DNA of 48,742 bases from a bacterium (GCA_024275165.1 JAJRZQ010000002.1:140679-189420), one strand, 5' to 3'. Numbered from the stretch's first letter, positions 38,555 through 47,768 are shown. Notes: generated by a model not told the origin, from the sequence alone. Program-made: numbers and translations.

Positions 38555-40519
38555 ATGAAAAAAGTTATTTTCCTGGCCTTCATGCTCGGTTTGGGTCAAT
38601 GGGCCCAGGCGCAAGAAGTCCCCACCAAAGAAATCGTATTTACCGCCACCAAAACTGCTTCAGGCCCTATTGGTGGCATTTCGACCAGTACAATCAGTAA
38701 AAAAACCATTGAGGCTTCCCATCAAAATGAGTTGGAAGAAGTACTCAAATCCATTCCCGGGGTAGAAATCAGCTCCACTGGCGGGCCCGGCGGGCAGACC
38801 AGTATCTTTATGCGGGGCGCGGATTCCAAAACCCTCTTGGTACTCATCGACGGCATCATGGTCAACGATCCCGGTCAGCCCAACCGAGGCGCCAATATCG
38901 CCAATATCACCCTGGAGTCCGTTGAGCGAATTGAGGTCTTGCGCGGCCCTCAATCGGTACTCTACGGCTCCAACGCGGTCAGCGGGGTCATTAATATCAT
39001 CACCAAAAAAGGCAGCGCCCAACCCGAATCCTTTATCGCTACCGAGGGGGGGAGTTACAATACCACCAAGGTTTATGGGGGGACGCGCGGCCAAACAGGC
39101 GCCTTGGATTATTCGGTCGATTTTTCCAAAATCCAATCGAGTGGGTTTTCCACGGCCAATAAAGGCAACCCCAACATTGACCATGGCGGAAACACCCAAG
39201 AACCAGATGCTTGGAAAAATCAAAGCGTGGGGTTTAAACTGGGGTATCAACTCAGCAAGAATTCCAAGTTCAAGTTGACGGCTCGCGAGATCCTCTCGGA
39301 TAAACAATTAGACGATTCGGGCCCAGGCTTCATGGGGGACCGCTTTGACGGGTACCCTCCCAACCCCAACCCCAGGGGAAACAAACAAAAGCACCAAAGC
39401 AGCGATCAGTTATTTTGGTCTTTGGGGCTGGAGCAAAAATTCTTCAACGGAGAGTTGGACTCTTCATTGACGGTAAAAAATACGCGGATTGCGCGCGGAT
39501 TATATGATCAAGAAGGGGAAAAAACCAATGATTTTAACGGAACCGCTCAAGATGTCTCTTGGCAGGGGAGCTTTTTCTTCGGCTATTCCCAACAACTCAC
39601 CCTCGGCTTAGGCCAACTCAATGAGGGATTGACGCAAAATAGCTACAGCTCAGGCCAAGCGACCGAAGATGTCCAACAAACCGTCTCCACCACCAGTTTT
39701 TGGGCGCAAGATCAATATTGGAACGGGCCCTTGGAAGTGATCTTCGGGGTGCGTCAAGACGAACATGAAAAGTTTGGCAAGGTGCAAACCTATCGCTTGG
39801 CCCCTTCTTACCTCTTCCTCAACTCAGGTACCAAGCTCAAAGCCAGTTATGGCACCGGTTTTAGGAGCCCCAGCCTCTATGAGTTGTATGGCACCTATAC
39901 CAGCTTTGGCACTTTGGTCACCTTGGGCAATGAGAATTTAACCCCTGAAATCTCTACGGGTTGGGATGTTGGTTTGGAGCAAGAAATGGGCAAGTTTCAG
40001 CTCTCCGCCACTTATTTTCAAATGGATTTTACAGACCGAATTGAGTTTGTTTATAATCCAGCTACCTTTGTGGGCGCTTATCAAAACACCCAAGGCGCCA
40101 CCCAGACCAAAGGGACCGAAGTCGAACTGACCGGCCAACCCGCCGAAGGCTGGGTAATGGGAATCAACCTCAATCAAACCCTGACCGCAGACCCAAACGG
40201 TGAGCCCTTGGTGCGCAGGCCCAAGCAGGCGATCAAGGCCACCGGAGACTGGAACCCCATCCCAAAGCTGAAATTCCATGCTGCCTGGCGCGGTATTGGG
40301 AAAAGAAAAGCCTGGACAGGGGCCTATGATAAAGAGGGCAATCAAGTCGCTTACCTTAATGCCTATCAGGTGATCAACCTAGCGGTGAGTTGGCGTTTTT
40401 CATCTATGTTGGAACTCTACGGAAGAATCGACAACCTCGCCGATACCAACTATGAAGAAGCCTGGTCTTACGCTACCGGTGGCCGCATCGCAATGATTGG
40501 AGGCAAGGCCTCGTTTTGA
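38555..40519 (+). CDS. btuB: TonB-dependent vitamin B12 receptor (BtuB-like)
   Basis: Outer-membrane active transporter of 654 residues. Signal peptide MKKVIFLAFMLGLGQWAQAQ, then a TonB-box-like EIVFTATK (about 27-34), a plug domain (about 45-155: EEVLKSIPGVEIS, RGADSKTLLVLIDGIMVNDP, RIEVLRGPQSVLYGSNAVSGVINI) and a beta-barrel ending in Phe (IGGKASF). Homology alone could also fit a siderophore or haem receptor, but the B12 riboswitch in front and the BtuFCD-like genes behind favour cobalamin. It is the first gene of the operon, with 8 bases to the next gene. Confidence 0.88.
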   Translation: MKKVIFLAFMLGLGQWAQAQEVPTKEIVFTATKTASGPIGGISTSTISKKTIEASHQNELEEVLKSIPGVEISSTGGPGGQTSIFMRGADSKTLLVLIDGIMVNDPGQPNRGANIANITLESVERIEVLRGPQSVLYGSNAVSGVINIITKKGSAQPESFIATEGGSYNTTKVYGGTRGQTGALDYSVDFSKIQSSGFSTANKGNPNIDHGGNTQEPDAWKNQSVGFKLGYQLSKNSKFKLTAREILSDKQLDDSGPGFMGDRFDGYPPNPNPRGNKQKHQSSDQLFWSLGLEQKFFNGELDSSLTVKNTRIARGLYDQEGEKTNDFNGTAQDVSWQGSFFFGYSQQLTLGLGQLNEGLTQNSYSSGQATEDVQQTVSTTSFWAQDQYWNGPLEVIFGVRQDEHEKFGKVQTYRLAPSYLFLNSGTKLKASYGTGFRSPSLYELYGTYTSFGTLVTLGNENLTPEISTGWDVGLEQEMGKFQLSATYFQMDFTDRIEFVYNPATFVGAYQNTQGATQTKGTEVELTGQPAEGWVMGINLNQTLTADPNGEPLVRRPKQAIKATGDWNPIPKLKFHAAWRGIGKRKAWTGAYDKEGNQVAYLNAYQVINLAVSWRFSSMLELYGRIDNLADTNYEEAWSYATGGRIAMIGGKASF

Positions 40520-40527
40520 TTTAAAGG

Positions 40528-41643
40528 ATGAAAAAAGCAGCGCTCGCCTTAATCTTATTGCTCATGGCTCTGCCCGCTTGGGGGAAGGGCTGCGCTGCGT
40601 CCAAAACCTATCGGCCCCAATGGGCCAAAAATTTCAGCCTTGAATATGGCCGAGGCTACAAGGTTCTCTCGATTTTTGACCCCTGGCAAAACGCGGGCAT
40701 TACCCAGCGTTATTTGATCGCTCAAGCTTGCGCTAAAATCCCCAAAAAATACGCCCAACTCGACCGCATTGCCGCCAACCCCCGGCGCGTGGTCGCTCTT
40801 TCCACCACTTACCTCCCTTTTTTTGGTATCTTGGGAATTCAAGACCGCTTAGTCGGCACGGTAGATAAAAAGTGGGTCAACGCCGCCTGGGCGAGAAAAC
40901 GAATTGAGGAGGGGCAGGCTCAAAGCTTTGGCCCCCAAATTACGGATCACTTAGAAGAGCTTTTGGCAACCAGGCCCGATTTGGTGCTGGGGTTTGGGCT
41001 CAGCGATCAGGTGATCCGCGAAAAGGCGCGGCTTAAAAGGCTGAACCTGGTGATGCTCTTTTCGGCGGCCCACTTGGAAAGCTCGCCCTTAGGCCGGGCC
41101 GAATGGATTTTGGCTTTCGCGGCGATTTTTGATTTAGAGGAAAAGGCACGGGCGCATATGGAGCGAATCGCCCAAGAATATTTAGCGCTAGCGCGACTCA
41201 CCTCTCAAGTTCAACAGCGGCCCAGCGTTTTTGTGGGCAGTGAATACAAGGGGATTTGGTATTTGCCTGGGGGGCAAACCTATCAGGCTACCTTGATTGC
41301 CGATGCCGGCGGCAACTACCTTTGGAGTCATTCCAAACTGCGGGGCAGCCTGCGTTTAGACTTTGAAAGCCTTTTGTCCCGGGCCGCAAACGCCCGGTTT
41401 TGGATCAACGCCGGGCGCCTTACTGGTTTAAGGGATCTTCAAAGCGATAAGTTTCAAGCCTTTCGAGCGATTCGAGAAGGGCGGGTGTTTAATTATGTCA
41501 AACAGCTCAACCCCGAGGGGGGCAATGACTATTGGGAAACCGGTTCTGCTTATCCAAACCGGATGTTAAAGGATTTAATCCGCATATTGCACCCTGACCT
41601 GCTCCCAGGTTATGAGTTGTACTGGTATCGGAGATTACAATGA
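40528..41643 (+). CDS. btuF: Periplasmic cobalamin-binding protein (BtuF-like)
   Basis: Solute-binding protein of the BtuF/FecB/FepB class, 371 residues. Signal peptide MKKAALALILLLMALPAWGKG (about 1-21). Two lobes carry VVALSTTYLPFFGILGIQDRLVG and a late RVFNYVKQLNPEGGNDYWETG. The N-terminal 60 residues of the mature protein are longer than in typical BtuF. It delivers substrate to the BtuC-like permease, whose ATG overlaps this stop codon by four bases. Cobalamin is inferred from the riboswitch and neighbours rather than from binding residues. Confidence 0.82.
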   Translation: MKKAALALILLLMALPAWGKGCAASKTYRPQWAKNFSLEYGRGYKVLSIFDPWQNAGITQRYLIAQACAKIPKKYAQLDRIAANPRRVVALSTTYLPFFGILGIQDRLVGTVDKKWVNAAWARKRIEEGQAQSFGPQITDHLEELLATRPDLVLGFGLSDQVIREKARLKRLNLVMLFSAAHLESSPLGRAEWILAFAAIFDLEEKARAHMERIAQEYLALARLTSQVQQRPSVFVGSEYKGIWYLPGGQTYQATLIADAGGNYLWSHSKLRGSLRLDFESLLSRAANARFWINAGRLTGLRDLQSDKFQAFRAIREGRVFNYVKQLNPEGGNDYWETGSAYPNRMLKDLIRILHPDLLPGYELYWYRRLQ

Positions 41644-42626
41644 AAACAGGGTACTTGCTGGGGTTGAGTCTATTGACCTTAGGGCTGGTGGCGGCTTTGC
41701 TGGGCCTGGGTTCCGTATCCATCCCGAGCGACCAGTTCACAGCGGCCTTGCAGGGAAAAGGCATTTATGGCCGTATCCTCTGGGATTTACGACTCCCGAA
41801 GGTTTTGACCGCGGCAGGTGCCGGCGCGGGATTGGCGGTGGCGGGGTTGTTGATGCAAACCCTGTTTTCCAATCCCTTGGCGGGGCCTTATGTATTGGGG
41901 ATCAACTCGGGCGCGAGCTTAGGCGTGGCCCTGTTGGTCTTGGTGATGGGTAGCGGTATTTTAAGCGGCATCGCCGGAGGGTTTGCCATGGTGGTAGCCG
42001 CTTTTATCGGGGCCGGGCTGGTTTTGCTTTTGGTCTTGGCTTTGGCAGAAAGGGTGCGAACCCCGGTAACCCTGCTGATTCTAGGTTTGATGTTTGGCAG
42101 CATGGCCAGCGCGCTGGTTTCGATTTTGATCTATTTTGCCACGCCCAATGATATTCAAGCCTTTATTCTTTGGACTTTTGGCAGCTTTCGCAGTGTCGGT
42201 TACAGCGAATTGAGTTTGATGCTTCCCCTCGTGGCTTTTGGGTTGGGGCTGGCGTTGTTTTTGCCCAAACCTTTAAACGCCTTACTCTTAGGCGAGGAAT
42301 ATGCCCAAAGCTTAGGGGTGGAGGTCAAGGCGGTTCGACGCTTGTTGTTGCTTGCCGCGAGCATACTCGCTGGGGGGATCACGGCTTTTTGCGGACCCAT
42401 CGCCTTTTTAGGCATTGCCGTGCCTCATCTTTGCCGTTTTCTTTTTGCCACCTCGGATCACCGTTTACTGCTCCCGGCCTGCATGCTGCTCGGCGCGGAT
42501 TTAGCCTTAGCCGCTGAATTGGTCGCAGGAGTGCCCGGCAGCAGTCAAGCCTTACCCATCAACGCGATTTTGGCCTTGGCCGGGGCTCCTGTGGTGCTTT
42601 GGGTGATCCTGAAAGGTAAATCATGA
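41640..42626 (+). CDS. btuC: ABC transporter permease (BtuC/FecCD family)
   Basis: The 328-residue inner-membrane permease has about ten hydrophobic helices and family motifs: LRLPKVLTAAGAGAGLAVAG, MQTLFSNPLAGPYVLGINSGAS and ITAFCGPIAFLGIAVPHLCR. It forms a dimer with two ATPases and accepts substrate from the binding protein. It overlaps both neighbours by four bases, so expression is coupled. Confidence 0.9.
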   Translation: MKTGYLLGLSLLTLGLVAALLGLGSVSIPSDQFTAALQGKGIYGRILWDLRLPKVLTAAGAGAGLAVAGLLMQTLFSNPLAGPYVLGINSGASLGVALLVLVMGSGILSGIAGGFAMVVAAFIGAGLVLLLVLALAERVRTPVTLLILGLMFGSMASALVSILIYFATPNDIQAFILWTFGSFRSVGYSELSLMLPLVAFGLGLALFLPKPLNALLLGEEYAQSLGVEVKAVRRLLLLAASILAGGITAFCGPIAFLGIAVPHLCRFLFATSDHRLLLPACMLLGADLALAAELVAGVPGSSQALPINAILALAGAPVVLWVILKGKS

Positions 42627-43579
42627 AGCCCGCCTTAGAGGGGAAAAATCTAAGCATTGGCTACCACAATCAGCCTCTGGCCACGGGTTTATCGCTGGAA
42701 TTATTCCCCGGTGAGTTGGTTTGCCTTTTAGGCCCCAATGGGGCCGGTAAAACCACTCTACTCAAAACCCTAAGCGGACTCATCCCCCCTTTGGCCGGAG
42801 AGCTGAGCTTGCTGGGGCAACCCTTGGCAAGCGTCAGTTTGGCCCAACGGGCCAAACAATTAGCCCTGGTTTTAACCGAGCGGCCCCTAACCGGGTTTTT
42901 GACGGTCAAAGACTTGACCGCCTTGGGTCGCCATCCCTACACCGGAGCCCTGGGGCAATTGAGCGAGCATGATTGGGCTCAGGTAGCGCGCGCCTTAAAG
43001 CAAGCCGAGGTGGCCGAATTGGCCGATCAACAGGTCAGCCAACTTTCGGATGGCCAACGCCAACGCACCCTGATTGCCCGAGCCTTGGCCCAAGAGCCCG
43101 CTGTATTGGCTCTGGATGAACCCACCGCCTTTTTGGACATGCCCCACCGTTTAGGCTTGATGGCCCTTTTGCGCAAATTGGCTAGCGAGCAAAACCGCGC
43201 CCTCTTGCTTTCGACTCATGAATTGGATATGGCGCTGAAATCGGCGGATCGGCTCTGGTTGATGGGGGCGAAGGGGGCCTTTTATCAAGGCGCCCCAGAA
43301 GATTTAGGGTCGCAAGGTAAGCTCACCACGGTTTTTGGTTTAAATTGGAACCCCGTTCAGGGCGCCTTTACCCAGTCTCAAGTCCAACGGGGAGGCTTAA
43401 GCATCTTAGCCCCGCAACCCCAAGCCGCCTGGGGCCGTAGAGCGATAGAACGCGCCGGGTGGGAGTTGGACCCTACCGCCAGGGATCAACTAAAATGGAC
43501 GGAATCAGGTTGGAGGCTTTGGGGGCAAACCGGGCCCGACTTTGCCTGGGTGGTAGGCCAATTGAAAGCCAAAAAATGA
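42623..43579 (+). CDS. btuD: ABC transporter ATPase (BtuD-like) with C-terminal extension
   Basis: The 318-residue ATPase subunit has Walker A GPNGAGKTT (about 36-44), signature LSDGQRQR (about 139; Asp replaces the first Gly of LSGGQ, common in FecE/BtuD relatives), Walker B VLALDEPTAFLD and the switch His in LLSTHELDMA. After about residue 235 comes an extra domain of about 80 residues, rich in Trp and Gly (SILAPQPQAAWGRRA to the end), absent from the minimal BtuD. The extension may be regulatory. It is the last gene of the riboswitch-controlled operon. Confidence 0.87.
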   Translation: MKPALEGKNLSIGYHNQPLATGLSLELFPGELVCLLGPNGAGKTTLLKTLSGLIPPLAGELSLLGQPLASVSLAQRAKQLALVLTERPLTGFLTVKDLTALGRHPYTGALGQLSEHDWAQVARALKQAEVAELADQQVSQLSDGQRQRTLIARALAQEPAVLALDEPTAFLDMPHRLGLMALLRKLASEQNRALLLSTHELDMALKSADRLWLMGAKGAFYQGAPEDLGSQGKLTTVFGLNWNPVQGAFTQSQVQRGGLSILAPQPQAAWGRRAIERAGWELDPTARDQLKWTESGWRLWGQTGPDFAWVVGQLKAKK

Positions 43580-43707
43580 CCGTGAACTTCTGACCTTCAG
43601 GGGGGGCAACTTGCGCCTGCAAAAAGCTCTTTATCGGCTTGAGGGTTCATATTTAGGAGGTGGCGTTGTAGTTACAGGATCCAGCGAAACTCGTGAAACC
43701 AGTGGAA

Positions 43708-43733
43708 GGAGGGAGTTTTTCAGAGGTTCCTTA
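43708..43733. repeat. Solo end of the MITE-like repeat
   Basis: gggagtttttcagaggttcctta resembles the terminal sequence of the 210-bp element. It directly adjoins the broken end of the glycosidase-like fragment. Confidence 0.45.
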
Positions 43734-43975
43734 ATAACCCGACCTGCGGCTCTCAACTCTTCGATAAAAGTAATCATTTCTGACACAACATCAACACCGT
43801 CAGCGGCTCCCACCCAGTCTAAATAGATGCCATCAATTCCATAGTTGGCAATTTTAGCGATGATCCCGTTGCTTTCAAGCCAAAGATTTTTCCATTCGCT
43901 TTTCCAAAAGGCGACTTGATAATTTTCGCTCCAGTTATCGGGGTCTGGGGCTCTCAGCCCCAGCCCGCGGAGCAT
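43734..43975 (-). pseudogene. Fragment of a GH114-like (endo-alpha-1,4-polygalactosaminidase-related) protein
   Basis: About 80 residues match the middle of the GH114/TM1410 family: WSENYQVAFWKSEWKNLW and IIAKIANYGIDGIYLDWVGA, the latter holding the family's catalytic-region GxxGxYLD motif. The N-terminal half of a complete protein is missing, and the downstream end breaks at the solo repeat end at 43708-43733. No ribosome binding site is seen. It looks like a remnant left by rearrangement. The surrounding spacer (43580-44201) also holds a GC-rich stretch at 43980-44045 and no other gene. Confidence 0.65.
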
Positions 43976-44138
43976 ATATAAATAGCCGGGCGCTTACGCT
44001 CAGCGAGCGCTCGCGCGAGCCGCCCCGCCGGCTTCGGGCAGAGCGTCATCAAGGCGATCCGTCTTCAAGCAAACTCCGCGAAAGCAAAGGGAGCAGTCTG
44101 TAGGAAGAAAAGACACAACATTCCTACCGACTCTCCAG

Positions 44139-44158
44139 CCCCCCCCCAAAAAAAAAAA
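44139..44158. repeat. C9-A11 homopolymer pair
   Basis: Nine C directly followed by eleven A, about 45 bases beyond the 3' end of the histidine kinase gene. On the minus strand this gives a T-run that may help end the kinase transcript. Such tracts are prone to length change and to sequencing error. Confidence 0.7.
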
Positions 44159-44201
44159 TCCACCCACGGGCCTTGGTTTCCGAAAAGGCAAATGAACTTC
44201 A

Positions 44202-46967
44202 TCAGATCAGATTGGCTTCAAGCTGGCTGCTCAGCAATGCCAATTGGGCCCGCTCGTTTGCCTGGTCCGGCAATTGTTCCGCCACCCACCGAGCCGTATC
44301 AATCACCTGAGTGTAGCGAGGGCAGCGGGGGAGCTTTTCCACATCCAGGTATTTATCCAAGGTGCGGGTTCGCAGTCGCCCTTGATCAATTTGTACATTC
44401 CACAATCCACTTTTTTCAGCCAATTCGACTTGCTTGCCTTGCCCTAAGCCGAGCCAAGCCTTTAAGGTAAATTTCATCAAGCGAACCACCGCCTCTCTCA
44501 ACTCAAGCTCATATTCTTCCTGACGGTCCAACCCCTTGTAGGGCAGGGCCGGTTGAGGGCTGTTTTGGGCTAAGCGTTGCAACAATTCTTGTTTTAATAC
44601 TCGGCCTTGAGAGACCTCCAAATGGACTTTGATTCTAGATAGCAATTCATCGTTGCGAAAGGGTTTGCTCAAATAATCATTGGCGCCTAACTTAAACGCT
44701 CGTTCCAGGTGCGCAGGGTTATTGGAGGCGGTGAGAACCAGCACCGGCAATAGCCTCCGGCTTTGGTCGGAGCGGATTTTTTTTAGGGTTTCAAAGCCGT
44801 CTAAGTGAGGCATAAATAAATCCAACAACAACATATCGGGGTTGGTTTCTTCGAGTAGCTCTAAAGCCTGTAGGCCGTCGGTAGCGGTCAGCAGGTCATA
44901 CTGGCCTTCAAGCTGGCGGGTTAATACCCGCAAGTTTACGGGCTCATCATCCACCAATAACAACTGGGGACGGTTCTTGCCTGGGAGCGGGTTTAGTTGA
45001 GGTTGGGAATCCATTCGCCGGGGGACCTTGTCGCTTGATTCTTGTTCAGGGCTGGGCTCGACCTCGGCCCGAGGGAGCCCTAAAGTGAAGCAAACCCCTT
45101 GCCCCGGTTGATTGTTCACTTGAATTTCGCCTTGCATTAAATCCAAAAGTTCTTTGACAATATGCAATCCGAGCCCTGTTCCGGCGTTGTCAAATTGATT
45201 CCCAGAGGTAAAAGGCTCAAATAAGTGGGGCATTAAGCCGGGATTGATTCCCGGCCCGGTATCGGTTACGGACAAACAAACCTTGTTGCCCGGGGGGGCT
45301 TCTGCCCAAACCTGAAGGGTGACACTCCCCTCAGAGGTATGTTTAATGGAATTGGTCACTAAATTGATCAGGATTTGCACCAATCTAGCTTCATCAGCCC
45401 ATACCGCGGGCAGGTTTGGGGCTAGGTTTGCTCTCAACTGAAGCCTTTTTTCTTGAGCGTAAGGGTTCATTAAAGCCAAGACCTGCGCCACCAAGGGAGG
45501 AACATGGACCGGCTGAAGGTTTATTGTAATGTTGGAGAACCGGAGGCGGGCGAAATCCAAGAGATTATCAATTAAGATTTCGAGCCTGCGGCCACTGGCG
45601 ACAATTACTTCCAAATCCCCTCTCCAGGGCTCTGTGAACTGCCCCTGTTTTAAAGCCGTTTCTCCCAGGCCGATCATACCGTGGATCGGTGTTTTTAACT
45701 CATGAGCCGTTTTAGCTAAAAATTCATCCTTAGAGCGATCCAGGTCTTTTAAAACCTCTGCTTGCGCGTTTACCGTTTTCGATAGGCTTTCGACTTGGGT
45801 AAAGGAATCGGCGAAACGATACCCCAAAGCCAAGGCATGAGTAAAAACCATCGCAAGCAGCCCGTAACTGGCTAAAAAACCAGTCGAAATGATGGACTCC
45901 TGGTAGAAAATATCATTTACAGAAGTTACGCTTAGAGCAAAAAAACCGAGGATGATCAATCCGGTGCCAGGCCTTTTGGCCTTATAGGCCCGGATGATTA
46001 CTAAGATAATACTCAAAAGACAAAGCAAAATAACGATTTCCACCCCCCAAACAGAATATCGCAGGCCTGTAGACGGCACCAGCAGGGAAACCAGGGACAG
46101 CAAAAGAGAGGTTTTGCTTAAAGGACCCAATAAACTTCGACGGGCTTCTTGAGGAAACAGGTGCTTAAAAAACTTTGCCATCCCCCAGATTGCGAGGTAC
46201 AAAATAAAGAGATTGCTTTTTGAAATCCATTCCCAGCTCATATCGACTAAATGAAGCCCAAAGCGCTCCCCCACCACTAGGGTTCTCAAGCCGATCAGCA
46301 AACAAAACAAACTAAAAAACAAGGGGGTTTTGTCCTCTTTGCGGGTCATAAAAAAGACCAGATGATACGCCCCAATGATCATCAAGGAGCCCGCTAAAAA
46401 CAAATCCATTGCCAGGGCCTTGGCGGCGTAGTTTTCCATCTGGCTTTCTAAACCTAGTAAAATCGGTTCTTTAAACCCTGGGAGGTAGTGATCCCGGTTG
46501 GCTAGGTGAAACAAGATCTCTGTTTGACCCGCCTGGGACTGAAAACTATAAGAGCGGTTCTTGTAGGCTGCCTTGACTTGGTCGAGGGAGGTGGAAACGG
46601 TTCCAGCACCGCCGTAGAGTTGGCCGTTGATGTAAAGGCGATAGGCGGTGTTTACCGTGTCCACCTTGATGCGGTAAACACCCTTAGGGAGCCCGCTGAG
46701 GCGGAGGCGGTAGCTGGCGACCCCGGAACGATTTAGGGGGGGAGTTAAACCCTCATAACGGGCCCAAAATCCAGGAATAAGGGCTTTTGTATCGGGTGGA
46801 GAAACATCCCCAGGTGGGATCAGGCGGTTCCAATAAAAATCCCAAGGGCCCTTGAGTTGAATGATCCCTTGGCTGGGAAAGTCATGTTCGGCAAGGTTGA
46901 TCGAAGAGCAAAGGGCAATGGACGAAAACCCATAGAACCCCAAAAACAGAACAACACGAGCCAGCAT
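44202..46967 (-). CDS. Hybrid sensor histidine kinase with 7TMR-DISM sensor and unknown C-terminal domain
   Basis: The 921-residue protein has a signal peptide (1-20), an extracytoplasmic 7TMR-DISM-type beta sandwich (about 25-170: GPWDFYWNRL, YRLYINGQL), about seven membrane helices (about 180-395), a dimerisation domain with phospho-His in AKTAHELKTP (near 421), an ATPase domain (VTNSIKHTSEG, VTDTGPGI, GTGLGLHIVKEL) and a receiver (about 670-790: LLVDDEP, Asp in LLLDLFMP, YLSKPF). The last 110 or so residues (AVVRLMKFTLKAWLGLG onward) form a domain I do not recognise. DISM sensors usually detect carbohydrates or other small ligands. No regulator gene is adjacent. Confidence 0.9.
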   Translation of the reverse strand: MLARVVLFLGFYGFSSIALCSSINLAEHDFPSQGIIQLKGPWDFYWNRLIPPGDVSPPDTKALIPGFWARYEGLTPPLNRSGVASYRLRLSGLPKGVYRIKVDTVNTAYRLYINGQLYGGAGTVSTSLDQVKAAYKNRSYSFQSQAGQTEILFHLANRDHYLPGFKEPILLGLESQMENYAAKALAMDLFLAGSLMIIGAYHLVFFMTRKEDKTPLFFSLFCLLIGLRTLVVGERFGLHLVDMSWEWISKSNLFILYLAIWGMAKFFKHLFPQEARRSLLGPLSKTSLLLSLVSLLVPSTGLRYSVWGVEIVILLCLLSIILVIIRAYKAKRPGTGLIILGFFALSVTSVNDIFYQESIISTGFLASYGLLAMVFTHALALGYRFADSFTQVESLSKTVNAQAEVLKDLDRSKDEFLAKTAHELKTPIHGMIGLGETALKQGQFTEPWRGDLEVIVASGRRLEILIDNLLDFARLRFSNITINLQPVHVPPLVAQVLALMNPYAQEKRLQLRANLAPNLPAVWADEARLVQILINLVTNSIKHTSEGSVTLQVWAEAPPGNKVCLSVTDTGPGINPGLMPHLFEPFTSGNQFDNAGTGLGLHIVKELLDLMQGEIQVNNQPGQGVCFTLGLPRAEVEPSPEQESSDKVPRRMDSQPQLNPLPGKNRPQLLLVDDEPVNLRVLTRQLEGQYDLLTATDGLQALELLEETNPDMLLLDLFMPHLDGFETLKKIRSDQSRRLLPVLVLTASNNPAHLERAFKLGANDYLSKPFRNDELLSRIKVHLEVSQGRVLKQELLQRLAQNSPQPALPYKGLDRQEEYELELREAVVRLMKFTLKAWLGLGQGKQVELAEKSGLWNVQIDQGRLRTRTLDKYLDVEKLPRCPRYTQVIDTARWVAEQLPDQANERAQLALLSSQLEANLI

Positions 46968-47295
46968 GAGTTGAGGTTCCTTATTGGGTGTGCAATAGAA
47001 AAAAGTTTGCCACTTTTTGGCAACTATAATTCAAAAAAGTCAAAAAAGACACCCGCAAAGATAACGAGATTAAAGAAGAAAATGGATTTGCTTTGTCGTG
47101 AAACCCGAAAAATGAACATCCTCAAAGTGGGTTGATCCTCATTTTAAAAAAGAGGTTGCTCTATGAGTTTAGGCACCTTTAAAAAATCCTATTCCTGAAC
47201 TTTTTTACTCTTTGCTGACTCGGAAATAAATTCTTGATCACCAAACAAGTCAATTCACTTTGTTTGTTGATTTGACGGCGCTAACCTGCCCCGCA
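46968..47295. other. Upstream region of the histidine kinase gene
   Basis: About 330 AT-rich bases between the kinase start and MITE-like copy C. A plus-strand frame (46857-47135) overlaps the kinase start and shows no family features. I see no clear promoter box or hairpin. Confidence 0.4.
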
Positions 47296-47510
47296 AAGGA
47301 AACTCTGAAAAACTCCTTGCCTACCGCTTGCTCAAGCGGTAGGCTCGTGCCCTTCGGGCTGATTATGGCCCTTGGGGCGCGTCGGGTTTTTCGGTCTTTT
47401 CGGTTGTGAATGAAACCCACAACCTCAACGCGAATCAATAAGTCGCGCTTTTTGATTTGGCAAGGCATCCCTGCCTTGCTGGGAAACTCCGCGTTTGTCA
47501 GAGTTTCCTT
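47296..47510 (+). mobile_element. MITE-like dispersed repeat, copy C
   Basis: About 215 bp, the most complete copy. Left end aaggaaactctgaaaaactcc and right end gagtttcctt are terminal inverted repeats. It has the internal palindrome ctaccgcttgctcaagcggtag. On the minus strand, ATG at 47468 opens a frame (MPCQIKKRDLLIRV, RKDRKTRRAPRAIISPKG) closely matching that of copy A. No obvious target-site duplication was identified by eye. Confidence 0.8.
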
Positions 47511-47650
47511 CACATCAAGTGCTGCGATTTAAAATTTAAAAAAGAATCGGCTTTCAAGGCCCTGTGAAAGCAAAAAAAGTCTCCATAGTTTTTGACCTGT
47601 AGGCCGCAACTTTATTATAGTGATTCAGTAAAGAAGAAACCCATAGCTAC

Positions 47651-47679
47651 TTGACATAAACTACAAAAGCAGACATTCT
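47651..47679 (+). promoter_or_regulatory. Candidate promoter of tRNA-Pro
   Basis: TTGACA (47651-47656), 17 bases, then CATTCT (47674-47679); transcription would start just ahead of the mature tRNA 5' end at 47692. An alternative pair (TTGACC 47592, TTATAG 47615) lies further upstream. Confidence 0.4.
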
Positions 47680-47691
47680 GATAAATCAAGT

Positions 47692-47768
47692 CGAGGCGTA
47701 GCGCAGTCCGGTAGCGCACTTGTCTGGGGGACAAGGGGTCGTGAGTTCGAATCTCGCCGCCTCGACCA
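47692..47768 (+). tRNA. tRNA-Pro (anticodon GGG)
   Basis: Complete 77-nt cloverleaf: acceptor CGAGGCG / CGCCTCG, D arm GCGC...GCGC, anticodon stem CTTGT / ACAAG with loop CTGGGGG (anticodon GGG, reads CCC), T arm GTGAG-TTCGAAT-CTCGC, discriminator A and encoded CCA. It lies directly before an integrase gene, so its 3' end is a likely attachment site. Confidence 0.95.
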
